Of a DNA stretch of 64,000 nt, positions 28,919-37,265 are shown one piece after another (within the stretch, counting starts at the first letter, position 1; each line of letters begins with the position of its first letter). The position numbers and the translations under genes were made by a program. The notes below the pieces were generated by a model. The model was not told where the DNA came from. It ran no database searches and saw nothing but the letters and a program-made list of their open reading frames with translations. The DNA is from an uncultured Pelagibacteraceae bacterium. Its GTDB lineage: Bacteria; Pseudomonadota; Alphaproteobacteria; Pelagibacterales; Pelagibacteraceae. The stretch covers positions 53,172 through 117,171 of the forward strand of contig CACFQR010000003.1 of NCBI GenBank assembly GCA_902568465.1, written 5' to 3'.

Positions 28919-30811
28919 ATGACATCGAAATACAAAGAAATTTACCAAAGATCTATAAAAGATGGTGAAAAATTTTGGTCAGAAGTAGCAGATGATATAT
29001 TTTGGTACAAAAAACCAACCAAAATTTTAAACTCGGACAATCCGCCGTTTTATAAATGGTTTACAGATGGGACTACGAATACTTGTTATAACGCAGTTGA
29101 TCTACATGTAAATAATGGAAAGGGCGACAAAATAGCTATAATTTATGATAGTCCAATAACTAATTCACAAAAAAAAATAACATACAATCAATTAAAAAAT
29201 CATGTTTCAACATTTGCTGGTGCATTAATTAATCAAGGAGTCAAAAAGGGAGACAGAGTAATAATTTATATGCCAATGATTCCTGAGGCAGTGATTGCTA
29301 TGCTTGGGTGTGCAAGAATTGGAGCAATTCACTCTGTAGTTTTTGGTGGATTTGCAGCAAATGAACTAGCAAGTAGAATTGATGATTCTAAAGCAAAAAT
29401 TATTTTATCAGCATCATGCGGTTATGAACCTGGAAAGACAATCAAATATAAACCTCTGCTTAAAAAAGCAATTGAATTAGCAAAACATAAAGTTGAAAAA
29501 TGTATAATTTATCAAAGAAAAGATTTTAAAGCTGACTTAGATAAAAATGATATTGATTGGAAAGATGCAATAAAAGATGCAAAACCAGTAGAGTGTGTAG
29601 AAATGAATGCTAATGACTATGCCTATATTCTTTATACATCAGGCACAACTGGAGTTCCTAAAGGAATTGTTAGAGATATAGGTGGGCACATAGTAGCTCT
29701 TAAATGGACTATGAAAAATATTTATAACATTGATCCAAATGATGTGTGGTGGTCAGCGAGTGATATCGGTTGGATAGTAGGACACTCCTATATCGTTTAT
29801 GCCCCACTCTTCCATGGATGTACAACTGTGCTATTTGAAGGTAAACCCGTTGGAACTCCTGACGCTGGAGTTTTTTGGAGAATTATTTCTGAACACAAAG
29901 TAAAATCACTTTTCACGGCTCCTACAGCGTTTCGTGCAATTAAAAAAGAGGACCCTAATGGAACTTTTTTCAAAAAATATGATTTATCTTGTTTTAAATC
30001 TTTATTTCTTGCTGGTGAAAGAGCTGATCCCGATACATTAAAATGGGCGGAAGGTTTATTAAAAGTTCCAGTAATTGATCACTGGTGGCAAACAGAAACA
30101 AGTTGGGCAATCAGTGCAAACTGCGCAGGAATAGAACTAGAAAAAACAAAATATGGATCTGCGTGTAAACCGGTACCTGGTTATGATGTACAAATTTTAA
30201 AAAGCGATGGTAAACAAGCTGAGCCAAATGAAATGGGAGATGTAGTTGTTAAACTTCCTCTTCCCCCAGGAACCTTTCCAACACTTTGGGGTGCTGATCA
30301 AAGATATAAAGAAACTTACATGTCAAACTATCCTGGCTACTATCAAACCTATGATGCAGGACATATTGATGAAGATGGTTACGTTTGGATTATGTCTAGA
30401 ACCGACGACATCATTAATGTTGCCGGTCACAGATTATCAACAGGTGCCATGGAAGAAGTTTTAGCAGAACATAAAGACGTTGCAGAGTGTGCAGTCTTAG
30501 GAATTGCAGATAAATTAAAAGGACAATTACCCATTGGTTTATTAACGCTTAAAGCTGGTGTTACTAAAAAACATGAAGATATTTCAAAAGAATGTGTACA
30601 AATGATTAGACAAAAAATTGGTCCCGTTGCGGCTTTTAAAACTGCGATTGTTATAAAAAGACTTCCAAAGACAAGATCAGGAAAAATATTAAGAGGAACG
30701 GTTAGAAAAATCGCAGATAATGAGCCTTATAAAATGCCAGCAACTATTGATGATCCCGCTATACTCGATGAAATAAAAGGGGATTTAAAAAAACATAACA
30801 TACTAAAATGA
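28919..30811 (+). CDS. prpE: propionyl-CoA synthetase
   Basis: AMP-forming acyl-CoA synthetase activating propionate (and probably acetate). The 630-residue protein has Y-T-S-G-T-T-G-V-P-K-G (P-loop-like A3 motif), W-W-Q-T-E-T-S-W (A5), Y-x-T-Y-D-A-G (A7), and the C-terminal P-K-T-R-S-G-K-I-L-R-G with the catalytic, acetylatable Lys. The segment A-S-C-G-Y-E-P-G separates PrpE-like enzymes from Acs. It overlaps the following hydrolase gene by four bases (ATGA). Confidence 0.9.
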   Translation: MTSKYKEIYQRSIKDGEKFWSEVADDIFWYKKPTKILNSDNPPFYKWFTDGTTNTCYNAVDLHVNNGKGDKIAIIYDSPITNSQKKITYNQLKNHVSTFAGALINQGVKKGDRVIIYMPMIPEAVIAMLGCARIGAIHSVVFGGFAANELASRIDDSKAKIILSASCGYEPGKTIKYKPLLKKAIELAKHKVEKCIIYQRKDFKADLDKNDIDWKDAIKDAKPVECVEMNANDYAYILYTSGTTGVPKGIVRDIGGHIVALKWTMKNIYNIDPNDVWWSASDIGWIVGHSYIVYAPLFHGCTTVLFEGKPVGTPDAGVFWRIISEHKVKSLFTAPTAFRAIKKEDPNGTFFKKYDLSCFKSLFLAGERADPDTLKWAEGLLKVPVIDHWWQTETSWAISANCAGIELEKTKYGSACKPVPGYDVQILKSDGKQAEPNEMGDVVVKLPLPPGTFPTLWGADQRYKETYMSNYPGYYQTYDAGHIDEDGYVWIMSRTDDIINVAGHRLSTGAMEEVLAEHKDVAECAVLGIADKLKGQLPIGLLTLKAGVTKKHEDISKECVQMIRQKIGPVAAFKTAIVIKRLPKTRSGKILRGTVRKIADNEPYKMPATIDDPAILDEIKGDLKKHNILK

Positions 30812-31905
30812 AAAAAATATTAATATTTTTAATTTGTTTATTAATTGCAAACACTGCATTTGCGGGATTTAGATCCCCATTAAAAGTAATGAAGCAAAAA
30901 TATGGAATTCATAAAGATGCTGAGTTGATAAAAATTCAATCATATAATGCGGAAGATTATTTGGAAATAAAAGAAGGAAGATATAAAGATCGCCCAGTCA
31001 AAGTGGATGCGTTAATTCATTATCCCAAGGGTGAAGGTCCGTTCCCAGTTTTAATAATAACTCATTCGAGCGGTGGAGCTTCTGACTTTATGGACAAATG
31101 GTATAAATATTATAGACAGCAACTAAAGCCATTGTTAAAAATGGGAATAGCGGTAATGTACTTAGATAATTTTTCTGGAAGAAGTGTAATAAATACATAC
31201 GCAAATCAGCAACAAGCAACACATTGGTCAACTTATATTGATGCATTTATGGTGCTTGAACATTTATCAAAGGATCCAAAAATTAATATAAAAAAAGTTG
31301 GTATTTCTGGTTATTCACGAGGCGGGATGATTTCACTTATGATTTCTGAAAAAAGATTAAGAGATGCTATTGTTAGTAAAGATTTATATTTTGCTGCTGC
31401 ACAACCTAGATCTCCAGATTGTTGGAGTATAGGAATGTTTAGAAATCCTCAGCCGGTAAAAGAAACTAAAACCTGGATGGTTCTAGGTGGTAAGGATGAC
31501 TATACACTAGCAGAACATTGTGTAATCCAAGGCGAAAAAATTAAAGCAAATGGAGGAGATATAGAAATAACGGTTAAAAAAGGATGGGGTCATGGATTCC
31601 TTGGTAATTGGAAAGCTTCATATCAGGAAGAACCACAAACCTTTTATAATTGTCCACCTTACTATACAGAAGATGATGGAAGCTGGAACAAGGAACAGAT
31701 GGATCTTATGATAAAACATGGTGAAGTTAAATCTGAAGAAGAATTTCATAAACTTTTTAAAGAAGATAAAAGATTATTTCTTGTAAAAAACTGGGACGCT
31801 TACTATGCAGAAAAATGTATTGGTACAGGTGCTTACGAAGGTGGAAATAAATGGGGATCGTTCAGAAAGGGTTACTTTAAGTTTTGGAAAGAAAATCTAC
31901 TCTAA
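30808..31905 (+). CDS. secreted dienelactone-hydrolase-like alpha/beta hydrolase
   Basis: 365 residues with a clear signal peptide (hydrophobic core about 4-16, cleavage after T-A-F-A). The alpha/beta-hydrolase core has the nucleophile elbow G-Y-S-R-G-G with Ser near residue 169, and a late G-W-G-H-G-F giving the His. Related to dienelactone hydrolases but with a long C-terminal extension rich in Trp/Tyr. Substrate unknown. Translation is coupled to prpE. Its last codons and stop lie in the 32-base direct repeat that recurs at 37234. Confidence 0.72.
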   Translation: MKKILIFLICLLIANTAFAGFRSPLKVMKQKYGIHKDAELIKIQSYNAEDYLEIKEGRYKDRPVKVDALIHYPKGEGPFPVLIITHSSGGASDFMDKWYKYYRQQLKPLLKMGIAVMYLDNFSGRSVINTYANQQQATHWSTYIDAFMVLEHLSKDPKINIKKVGISGYSRGGMISLMISEKRLRDAIVSKDLYFAAAQPRSPDCWSIGMFRNPQPVKETKTWMVLGGKDDYTLAEHCVIQGEKIKANGGDIEITVKKGWGHGFLGNWKASYQEEPQTFYNCPPYYTEDDGSWNKEQMDLMIKHGEVKSEEEFHKLFKEDKRLFLVKNWDAYYAEKCIGTGAYEGGNKWGSFRKGYFKFWKENLL

Positions 31906-31920
31906 AATTTTAACGGTTTA
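31889..31920. repeat. direct repeat, left copy (end of hydrolase plus remnant of pyrC end)
   Basis: 32 bases identical to 37234-37265 except for C versus T at the 14th base. This copy holds the true end of the hydrolase gene (codons E-N-L-L and stop). It is followed by a sequence that on the minus strand spells the last codons of pyrC (K-P-L-K-F and stop) but is not attached to pyrC. Sequence similarity stops sharply at both ends. Confidence 0.95.
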
Positions 31921-31923
31921 AAA

Positions 31924-33606
31924 TTAATTATAAATTGACTCAATTTTTGGCATTAGCTTAAGTAATTCTTTTGTGTAGTCATGTTTGGGTTTTATAAATA
32001 AATCCTCAGTATTTGAAATTTCGCACAATTTCCCATTTTTAAGTACCGCTATACGATCACACATTTGTCTAACGACGGGAAGATCATGACTAATAAATAA
32101 AATTGTTAAATTAAGCTGTTCTTGTAAATCTTTTAATAAATTGAGTATTTGTGCTTGGATACTTACATCTAAAGCAGAAGTTGGTTCATCACAGACTAGC
32201 AATCTTGGTTGGGTTGCCAAGGCTCTTGCTATAGAAATTCTTTGTCTTTGACCGCCTGAAAATTCATGAGGATAACGTTCAGCAGATTGTTGTGTTAGTT
32301 CGACAGATTCTAATAAGTCATATATGTAATCATCTAAATCCTTAGAAGTAACTGATGGATTGTGAAGTTTTATTGGTTCAGAAACTATGTCTTTAACTTT
32401 TAATCTTCCATTTAATGAAGAATAAGGATCTTGAAATATCATTTGAATTTGCTTTCTAAACTTTAACATTTCCTTATTACTTTTAATTTTTGTTATACAA
32501 ACATCGTTAAAATAAATATCTCCTGAACTAGGTTTAAATAGATTAACAATCATCTTAGCAATTGTTGATTTTCCACTTCCACTCTCGCCTACTAAACCAA
32601 ATGACTGTCCTTCTTTAATACTAAATGAAACATCATTTACAGCCATAACTGAATTTTTTGAACTTTCTGTAAAAAAACTGTCATCAAATGTTTTGCTTAA
32701 ACTTTCAACTTTAACTAAATCTTTATCGCTAATTTCTTTTTTAACCCATCTATTTAAAATTTTAATATTAGTATCACTCTGTTTTTTGTTTTCTTTTTCA
32801 ATAATTTTAAACCTTGAAATTTTCTTATTTGTTGGTGGTACGGAACTTACAAGACTTTTTGTATAAATTTCCTTGGGTTTTGTTAGCAATTCTTTTGTGG
32901 GTCCTATTTCAACTAAGTCACCATTTTTCATTACTGCTACTCTATCTGTCGTCTCAGCAATAACTCCCATATCGTGAGTTATTAATATCACCGCTAAGTT
33001 TCTTTCTTTTGTTAATTTTTTGATTAAGTCAAGAATTTGAGACTGTATTGAAACATCCAAGGCTGTTGTTGGTTCATCAGCTATTAGTAGTTCCGGTTCG
33101 CAACAAAGCGCTAGAGAAATAACTACTCTTTGCCTCATTCCGCCAGAAAACTGGTGAGGGTAATTATTAAATCTAGTCTCTGCATCCTTAATACCAACCT
33201 CTTTTAATAAATTGATTGCTTTATTTTTTGCATCATTGGCACTTAAATTTAAGTGAGCTTGTATAGTTTCAATTAGTTGATCACCAATTGTTAAAATTGG
33301 ATTCAAGGAAGTTTGAGGGTCCTGAAAAATTAAACCAATTTTTTTCCCTCTATATTTTACAATATTTTCTGCATCTGCATGGATGTCTATTCCATCTAAA
33401 ACTATAGAACCATTTGAAACTCTTCCTGGTTCATCAATAAGATTTATGATTGCATTGCCAACCGTACTTTTTCCTGATCCAGATTCTCCAACAAGTCCTA
33501 GAATTTCTCCTTTGCTCACATCTATGTTTACATTTTTAGCAGCATTAATTGTCTCTCTCCTCATTTTATAATCAACACTTAGGTTTTTAATTTTTAAAAA
33601 ACTCAT
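31924..33606 (-). CDS. fused ATP-binding protein of a peptide-type ABC importer
   Basis: Two complete ATPase domains in one chain (YejF-like, OppD-OppF fusion) energise import by the permeases upstream. The 560-residue chain has domain 1 with Walker A G-E-S-G-S-G-K-S-T, signature F-S-G-G-M-R-Q-R and Walker B L-L-I-A-D-E-P-T-T. Domain 2 has G-E-S-G-S-G-K-S-T, F-S-G-G-Q-R-Q-R and L-L-V-C-D-E-P-T-S. The frame is open 12 codons further, but ATG 33604-33606 overlaps the permease stop (TAATG) and begins M-S-F-L-K-I-K-N-L, the usual domain start. Nickel or peptide substrates cannot be separated by the ATPase. Confidence 0.92.
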   Translation of the reverse strand: MSFLKIKNLSVDYKMRRETINAAKNVNIDVSKGEILGLVGESGSGKSTVGNAIINLIDEPGRVSNGSIVLDGIDIHADAENIVKYRGKKIGLIFQDPQTSLNPILTIGDQLIETIQAHLNLSANDAKNKAINLLKEVGIKDAETRFNNYPHQFSGGMRQRVVISLALCCEPELLIADEPTTALDVSIQSQILDLIKKLTKERNLAVILITHDMGVIAETTDRVAVMKNGDLVEIGPTKELLTKPKEIYTKSLVSSVPPTNKKISRFKIIEKENKKQSDTNIKILNRWVKKEISDKDLVKVESLSKTFDDSFFTESSKNSVMAVNDVSFSIKEGQSFGLVGESGSGKSTIAKMIVNLFKPSSGDIYFNDVCITKIKSNKEMLKFRKQIQMIFQDPYSSLNGRLKVKDIVSEPIKLHNPSVTSKDLDDYIYDLLESVELTQQSAERYPHEFSGGQRQRISIARALATQPRLLVCDEPTSALDVSIQAQILNLLKDLQEQLNLTILFISHDLPVVRQMCDRIAVLKNGKLCEISNTEDLFIKPKHDYTKELLKLMPKIESIYN

Positions 33607-34532
33607 TAATTTAATTTTGGATTCAAGGTATCTCTCATCCAATCTCCCAATAGATTAATTGAAAATGCTAAAAGAACTAAAAAAATTGCTGGAAAAAAAG
33701 TTATCCACCATTCTCCAGAAAATAAAAAATCATTACCAATTCTGATTAAGGTGCCAAGCGAAGGTGTTGTGGGTGGAACGCCTACACCCAGAAAGCTTAA
33801 TGTTGACTCCGCTATTATTGCAAGTGCAAGTCCTATGGTTCCAATTACCAAAACTGGTCTCATTATGTTTGGTAAAATATGCTTAAACATAATGAGTATG
33901 TTTGAAACTCCAATAATTGTTGATGCAGAAACATAATCTTTATTTTTTTCGACTAAAGTTGCTGCACGTGAAACTCTTGCAAATTGAGGCCATTCTGAAA
34001 TACCTATAGCAAAAATTAAAACATAAATTGCCATTTCATCGTGCAACTCTCTTGAAATAATTCCTCTTGCGATACCATCTACTAATAAAGCCATCAAAAT
34101 ACTTGGAACTGTTAACTGAACATCGGTTAGCCTCATAACAATCATTTCATATTTCCCACCAAAATAACCTGCTGTTAAACCTAAAGTTACACCCAACAGC
34201 AAACTGAACAAAATTGCAGAAAAGCCTACGATCAATGAAATTCGCGATCCATAAAGAATTGTTGATAACATATCTCTACCTTGTCCGTCAGTCCCTAAAA
34301 TATATTTTGCCATACCTTTTTCTGACCATGAGGGAGGTGTAAACGCTTCCATTAAAGACAAACTTGATGGATCAAATGGATTAAAGGGTGCAACAAACTC
34401 AACGAAAAAAGAACAGAAAAAAATAATTACTAAAATAACACTTGATACAATAGCAGTTGGAGATTTTATAAAGCTAAAATAAATATCACTATCTTTAATT
34501 CTACTTAATAAAGTTAATCTTTGACTATCCAC
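33606..34532 (-). CDS. peptide-type ABC importer permease (DppC/OppC-like)
   Basis: Inner-membrane subunit with about six helices and the EAA-loop region around V-S-R-A-A-T-L-V-E-K-N-K-D-Y-V-S-A-S. The N-terminal domain includes the DppC-type L-G-T-D-G-Q-G-R-D-M-L-S motif. GTG 34530-34532 is chosen as start: a GGAGG ribosome binding site (34539-34543) lies six bases before it, and the GTG overlaps the stop of the other permease by eight bases. An ATG-initiated form from 34592 would need 20 extra residues encoded inside that neighbour and looks spurious. Confidence 0.92.
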   Translation of the reverse strand: MDSQRLTLLSRIKDSDIYFSFIKSPTAIVSSVILVIIFFCSFFVEFVAPFNPFDPSSLSLMEAFTPPSWSEKGMAKYILGTDGQGRDMLSTILYGSRISLIVGFSAILFSLLLGVTLGLTAGYFGGKYEMIVMRLTDVQLTVPSILMALLVDGIARGIISRELHDEMAIYVLIFAIGISEWPQFARVSRAATLVEKNKDYVSASTIIGVSNILIMFKHILPNIMRPVLVIGTIGLALAIIAESTLSFLGVGVPPTTPSLGTLIRIGNDFLFSGEWWITFFPAIFLVLLAFSINLLGDWMRDTLNPKLN

Positions 34533-35508
34533 TGACTGCCTCCGATTTAACTCTGATTCTTGGATCAATAAAATAATACAAAATATCAACAATAAAATTT
34601 ATCATTACAAAAACAAAAGCTATAAAAACTAAATAAGCAGACATAATGGGAATATCTACAAACTTCACTGCTTGTATAAAAAGAAAACCCATTCCTGGCC
34701 ATTGAAAAACTGTTTCTGTAATTATTGAAAAAGCTATTAATGTTCCAATGTTTATTCCTGCAATTGTGATAACAGGAATTAAACCATTTTTTAATGCATG
34801 TTTATAATGAATGCTTTTTTCGTTTATTCCTCTAGCCCTTGCAAACTTAATATAATCAGTTTGAAGTATTTCCATCATCTCAGCTCGAACAAGTCTTATG
34901 ATATAAGTCATTTGGAAAAGGCTAAGAGTTACAGAGGGAAGAATTATGGCTTTCAATCCTGATAATGTTAAAAAGCCTGTCGACCAAAAACCAAGATCAA
35001 CGACTTCTCCTCTACCAAACGAGGGTAACACTCCTAAGATTACTGCAAACAAATATATAAATAGTATACCTATAACGAATGTGGGGAGTGATACTCCCAA
35101 TAATGAAATGGCTAGTATAACATCACTTAAAAAACCTTTTCGATTTATTCCTGTATAAACTCCTAACAAAGTCCCACTAACTAAAGCTATTATTGCCGAT
35201 ATAATTACTAACTCTAGTGTAGCCGGTAATCTTTCAGCGATTAGTTCTGATACCGGTCTTCTTAATTGATAAGAAATACCAAAATTACCTTTCAAAGCAT
35301 TGCCTGTAAATCTTAAAAATTGAACATGAACAGCATCATTAAGTCCTAAATCTTCTCTTATTTGATCTCTTTCCTCATCAGAAGTTTCTTCACCAACCAT
35401 ATTATTGATTGGATCTCCAACAAAATTAAATAGAGAAAATGAAACGAAGGCTACGACAATCATAACCATGATTGATTGAAACAATCTTTTGAAAAAATAT
35501 TTTATCAA
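34525..35508 (-). CDS. peptide-type ABC importer permease (DppB/OppB-like)
   Basis: First permease of the importer, 327 residues, about six helices. It has the conserved N-terminal helix and G-D-P motif (F-N-F-V-G-D-P-I-N-N), a periplasmic loop, and a C-terminal EAA region (V-R-A-E-M-M-E-I-L-Q-T-D-Y-I-K-F-A-R-A-R-G). It pairs with the DppC-like subunit. A strong hairpin at 35526-35555 separates it from the substrate-binding protein gene. Confidence 0.93.
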   Translation of the reverse strand: MIKYFFKRLFQSIMVMIVVAFVSFSLFNFVGDPINNMVGEETSDEERDQIREDLGLNDAVHVQFLRFTGNALKGNFGISYQLRRPVSELIAERLPATLELVIISAIIALVSGTLLGVYTGINRKGFLSDVILAISLLGVSLPTFVIGILFIYLFAVILGVLPSFGRGEVVDLGFWSTGFLTLSGLKAIILPSVTLSLFQMTYIIRLVRAEMMEILQTDYIKFARARGINEKSIHYKHALKNGLIPVITIAGINIGTLIAFSIITETVFQWPGMGFLFIQAVKFVDIPIMSAYLVFIAFVFVMINFIVDILYYFIDPRIRVKSEAVSG

Positions 35509-35525
35509 TGCGAAATTTTCTTTTA

Positions 35526-35555
35526 TATAAGCCCTCTTTTTAAAGAGGGCTTATA
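35526..35555 (-). promoter_or_regulatory. 14-bp intercistronic hairpin between binding-protein and permease genes
   Basis: TATAAGCCCTCTTT pairs perfectly with AAAGAGGGCTTATA around a two-base TT (four when the closing pair opens). It lies 7 bases past the substrate-binding protein stop and 17 bases before the permease start. On the transcribed minus strand it is followed by A-rich, not U-rich, sequence, so it looks like an mRNA-stabilising or attenuating element that favours the binding protein over the membrane subunits rather than a full terminator. Confidence 0.75.
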
Positions 35556-35562
35556 AATTAAT

Positions 35563-37128
35563 TTAGTATCTTTTGTTCGAAAAACGGAACAAAGGTTCGT
35601 TATTTGGTCTTATAGGAACATCAACACTTCTTTTTGATGCCCAAGAAATTACTTGGTGGTGTAAAGGTAGATATGCAATATCATCTTTTACAATTTTCCA
35701 AGCTTTTGCTATTGCAGCATTTCTCTTTTCTAGATCAACTTCGCCTTCCATTACTCTAACAGCAGCATCAACTTCTGCGTTGCTGAAATTAACTTTATTC
35801 CAGCTTGCTTCTGTTTCATATAAATAATGAAATACATAGTGACTGTCTAAAGTAGGAACACCCCAGCCTAACATGTAAAAATCACCTTGGTTGTCTTTAA
35901 GTTCTTTAAAATGTTTACTTTTAGTTTGGGCATTTAAAGAAACATTAACGCCTATTTTTCCTAACATTCCTACAACAGCTGTGCAAATAGCTTCGTCATT
36001 TACATATCTGTCATTTGGACATCTTAGTTCAATATCAAAACCATCTGGATAACCAGCATCTGCAAGAAGTTTTTTTGCAGCAGCCACATCGTAAGGTAAT
36101 CTTTCATCAAGTTCCTTTGTATAGCCTGTTACGCCAGGAAATGTAATGATTCCAGCTGGTGAACTTAAACCTCTCATTACTTTTTCTTTTATAGCTTCAA
36201 TATCAATGGCTTGATAAAACGCTTGTCTAACTTCTTTCTTTTTAAATGGATTATCGCCTGTATTACCAGATCTAAGTTTATCTGCGGCTTGGTCCATACC
36301 TAAAAAGATAGTACGCATTTGCTCTATGCTCAAAACTTTATGATCGCCAGAACTTCTAATACGATCTAAATCTTGTACTGGAGCATCCGTTACTATATCC
36401 AATTCACCTGATAATAATGCCGCAACTCTTGTTGATGCATTAGCTATCGGAAGAAGATGTATTTCGTCAAGATTATGTTGAACTTCACCCCACCATTTTT
36501 TATTCTTTTTAAAAACAGTTTTAGTGTTTGGCTCTCTTAAAGTAATTTTAAAAGGACCAGTTCCCATTGCATTATTTGCTGAAAAAGTTTCTTGCCCCGC
36601 ATCCCAGTTTTGTGGAACTATAACAAAATTTTCAGTTGCCCATTTTTTAGACATAACGAATATATTTGATAATTGATTTAAAAGGATTGGATTTGGATCC
36701 TTTGTTTGTATTTCAACTGTGTACTCATCTAGTGCTTTAACTGATGTAATAGTACTTATATATTCTTTAAAGTCAGACGATGGTTGTTGAGCTCTTAATA
36801 AACTAAACACAACATCTTCTGATGTCATCTTATCTCCATTATGAAAAGTTACATCTTTTCTAAGATTAAAAACCCAAGTTGTTGGATTTGTAGCTTTCCA
36901 GTCTGTTGCCAATTGAGGTCCAATTGACATGTCTAGCCCTCGTGTAACGAGCGCTTCGTAGATTTGTCTTGATACCATAGTTGTTGGTCCTTCATTTTGA
37001 GCATGCGGATCAAGTGTCAAACTATCACCTTGCATTGACCACTTAATTGTATTTGCTGCCCATGCTGAAGAAACCCAAAAAGCTAATAGTAAAGTTAATA
37101 GTACTCTATATAAACTCTTCGTTTTCAT
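35563..37128 (-). CDS. periplasmic substrate-binding protein of the peptide-type ABC importer
   Basis: SBP family 5 protein that captures the solute and delivers it to the DppB/DppC-like permeases. 521 residues with a signal peptide (core about 9-19, cleavage after S-S-A-W-A), then L-D-P-H near residue 42, V-T-F-H-N-G-D-K-M-T-S-E-D-V-V-F, and the C-terminal lobe. A strong AGGGGGGAA ribosome binding site precedes ATG 37126-37128, consistent with high expression. Family members bind dipeptides, oligopeptides, opines, glutathione or nickel, and the ligand here cannot be named. Confidence 0.9.
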   Translation of the reverse strand: MKTKSLYRVLLTLLLAFWVSSAWAANTIKWSMQGDSLTLDPHAQNEGPTTMVSRQIYEALVTRGLDMSIGPQLATDWKATNPTTWVFNLRKDVTFHNGDKMTSEDVVFSLLRAQQPSSDFKEYISTITSVKALDEYTVEIQTKDPNPILLNQLSNIFVMSKKWATENFVIVPQNWDAGQETFSANNAMGTGPFKITLREPNTKTVFKKNKKWWGEVQHNLDEIHLLPIANASTRVAALLSGELDIVTDAPVQDLDRIRSSGDHKVLSIEQMRTIFLGMDQAADKLRSGNTGDNPFKKKEVRQAFYQAIDIEAIKEKVMRGLSSPAGIITFPGVTGYTKELDERLPYDVAAAKKLLADAGYPDGFDIELRCPNDRYVNDEAICTAVVGMLGKIGVNVSLNAQTKSKHFKELKDNQGDFYMLGWGVPTLDSHYVFHYLYETEASWNKVNFSNAEVDAAVRVMEGEVDLEKRNAAIAKAWKIVKDDIAYLPLHHQVISWASKRSVDVPIRPNNEPLFRFSNKRY

Positions 37129-37233
37129 AGATTCCCCCCTTAATTTAAAAATAAGTATACAGTGATTGTTTTAATATCTAAATAGAAAATAGTGATTTAA
37201 AAACAGCAGTAAATTGGCTTATAAGTGAAACTG

Positions 37234-37265
37234 AAGAAAATCTACTTTAAAATTTTAACGGTTTA
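37234..37265. repeat. direct repeat, right copy (remnant of hydrolase end plus end of pyrC)
   Basis: Matches 31889-31920 at 31 of 32 bases. Here the pyrC tail (K-P-L-K-F and stop on the minus strand) is genuine. The first 14 bases resemble the hydrolase terminus, with its E-N-L-L-stop codons preserved (CTT instead of CTC, a synonymous difference) though no hydrolase gene is attached. Confidence 0.95.

Larger units (their letters stand above)
31921..37233. other. candidate inserted cassette carrying the peptide ABC transporter
   Basis: A 5.3-kb segment lying exactly between the two 32-base direct repeats. It contains the whole minus-strand ABC operon (substrate-binding protein, two permeases, fused ATPase) and its upstream region, and no recombinase or tRNA. 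The repeats place the hydrolase end and the pyrC end together twice, so the simplest reading is insertion between formerly adjacent convergent genes with junction duplication. The mechanism is unknown. Confidence 0.65.

Noticed and set aside
34533..34592. ATG-initiated extension of the second ABC permease
   Set aside because: A GTG at 34532 has a GGAGG ribosome binding site at the right distance and the usual short overlap with the upstream gene; the extension lies inside the neighbour's coding sequence.
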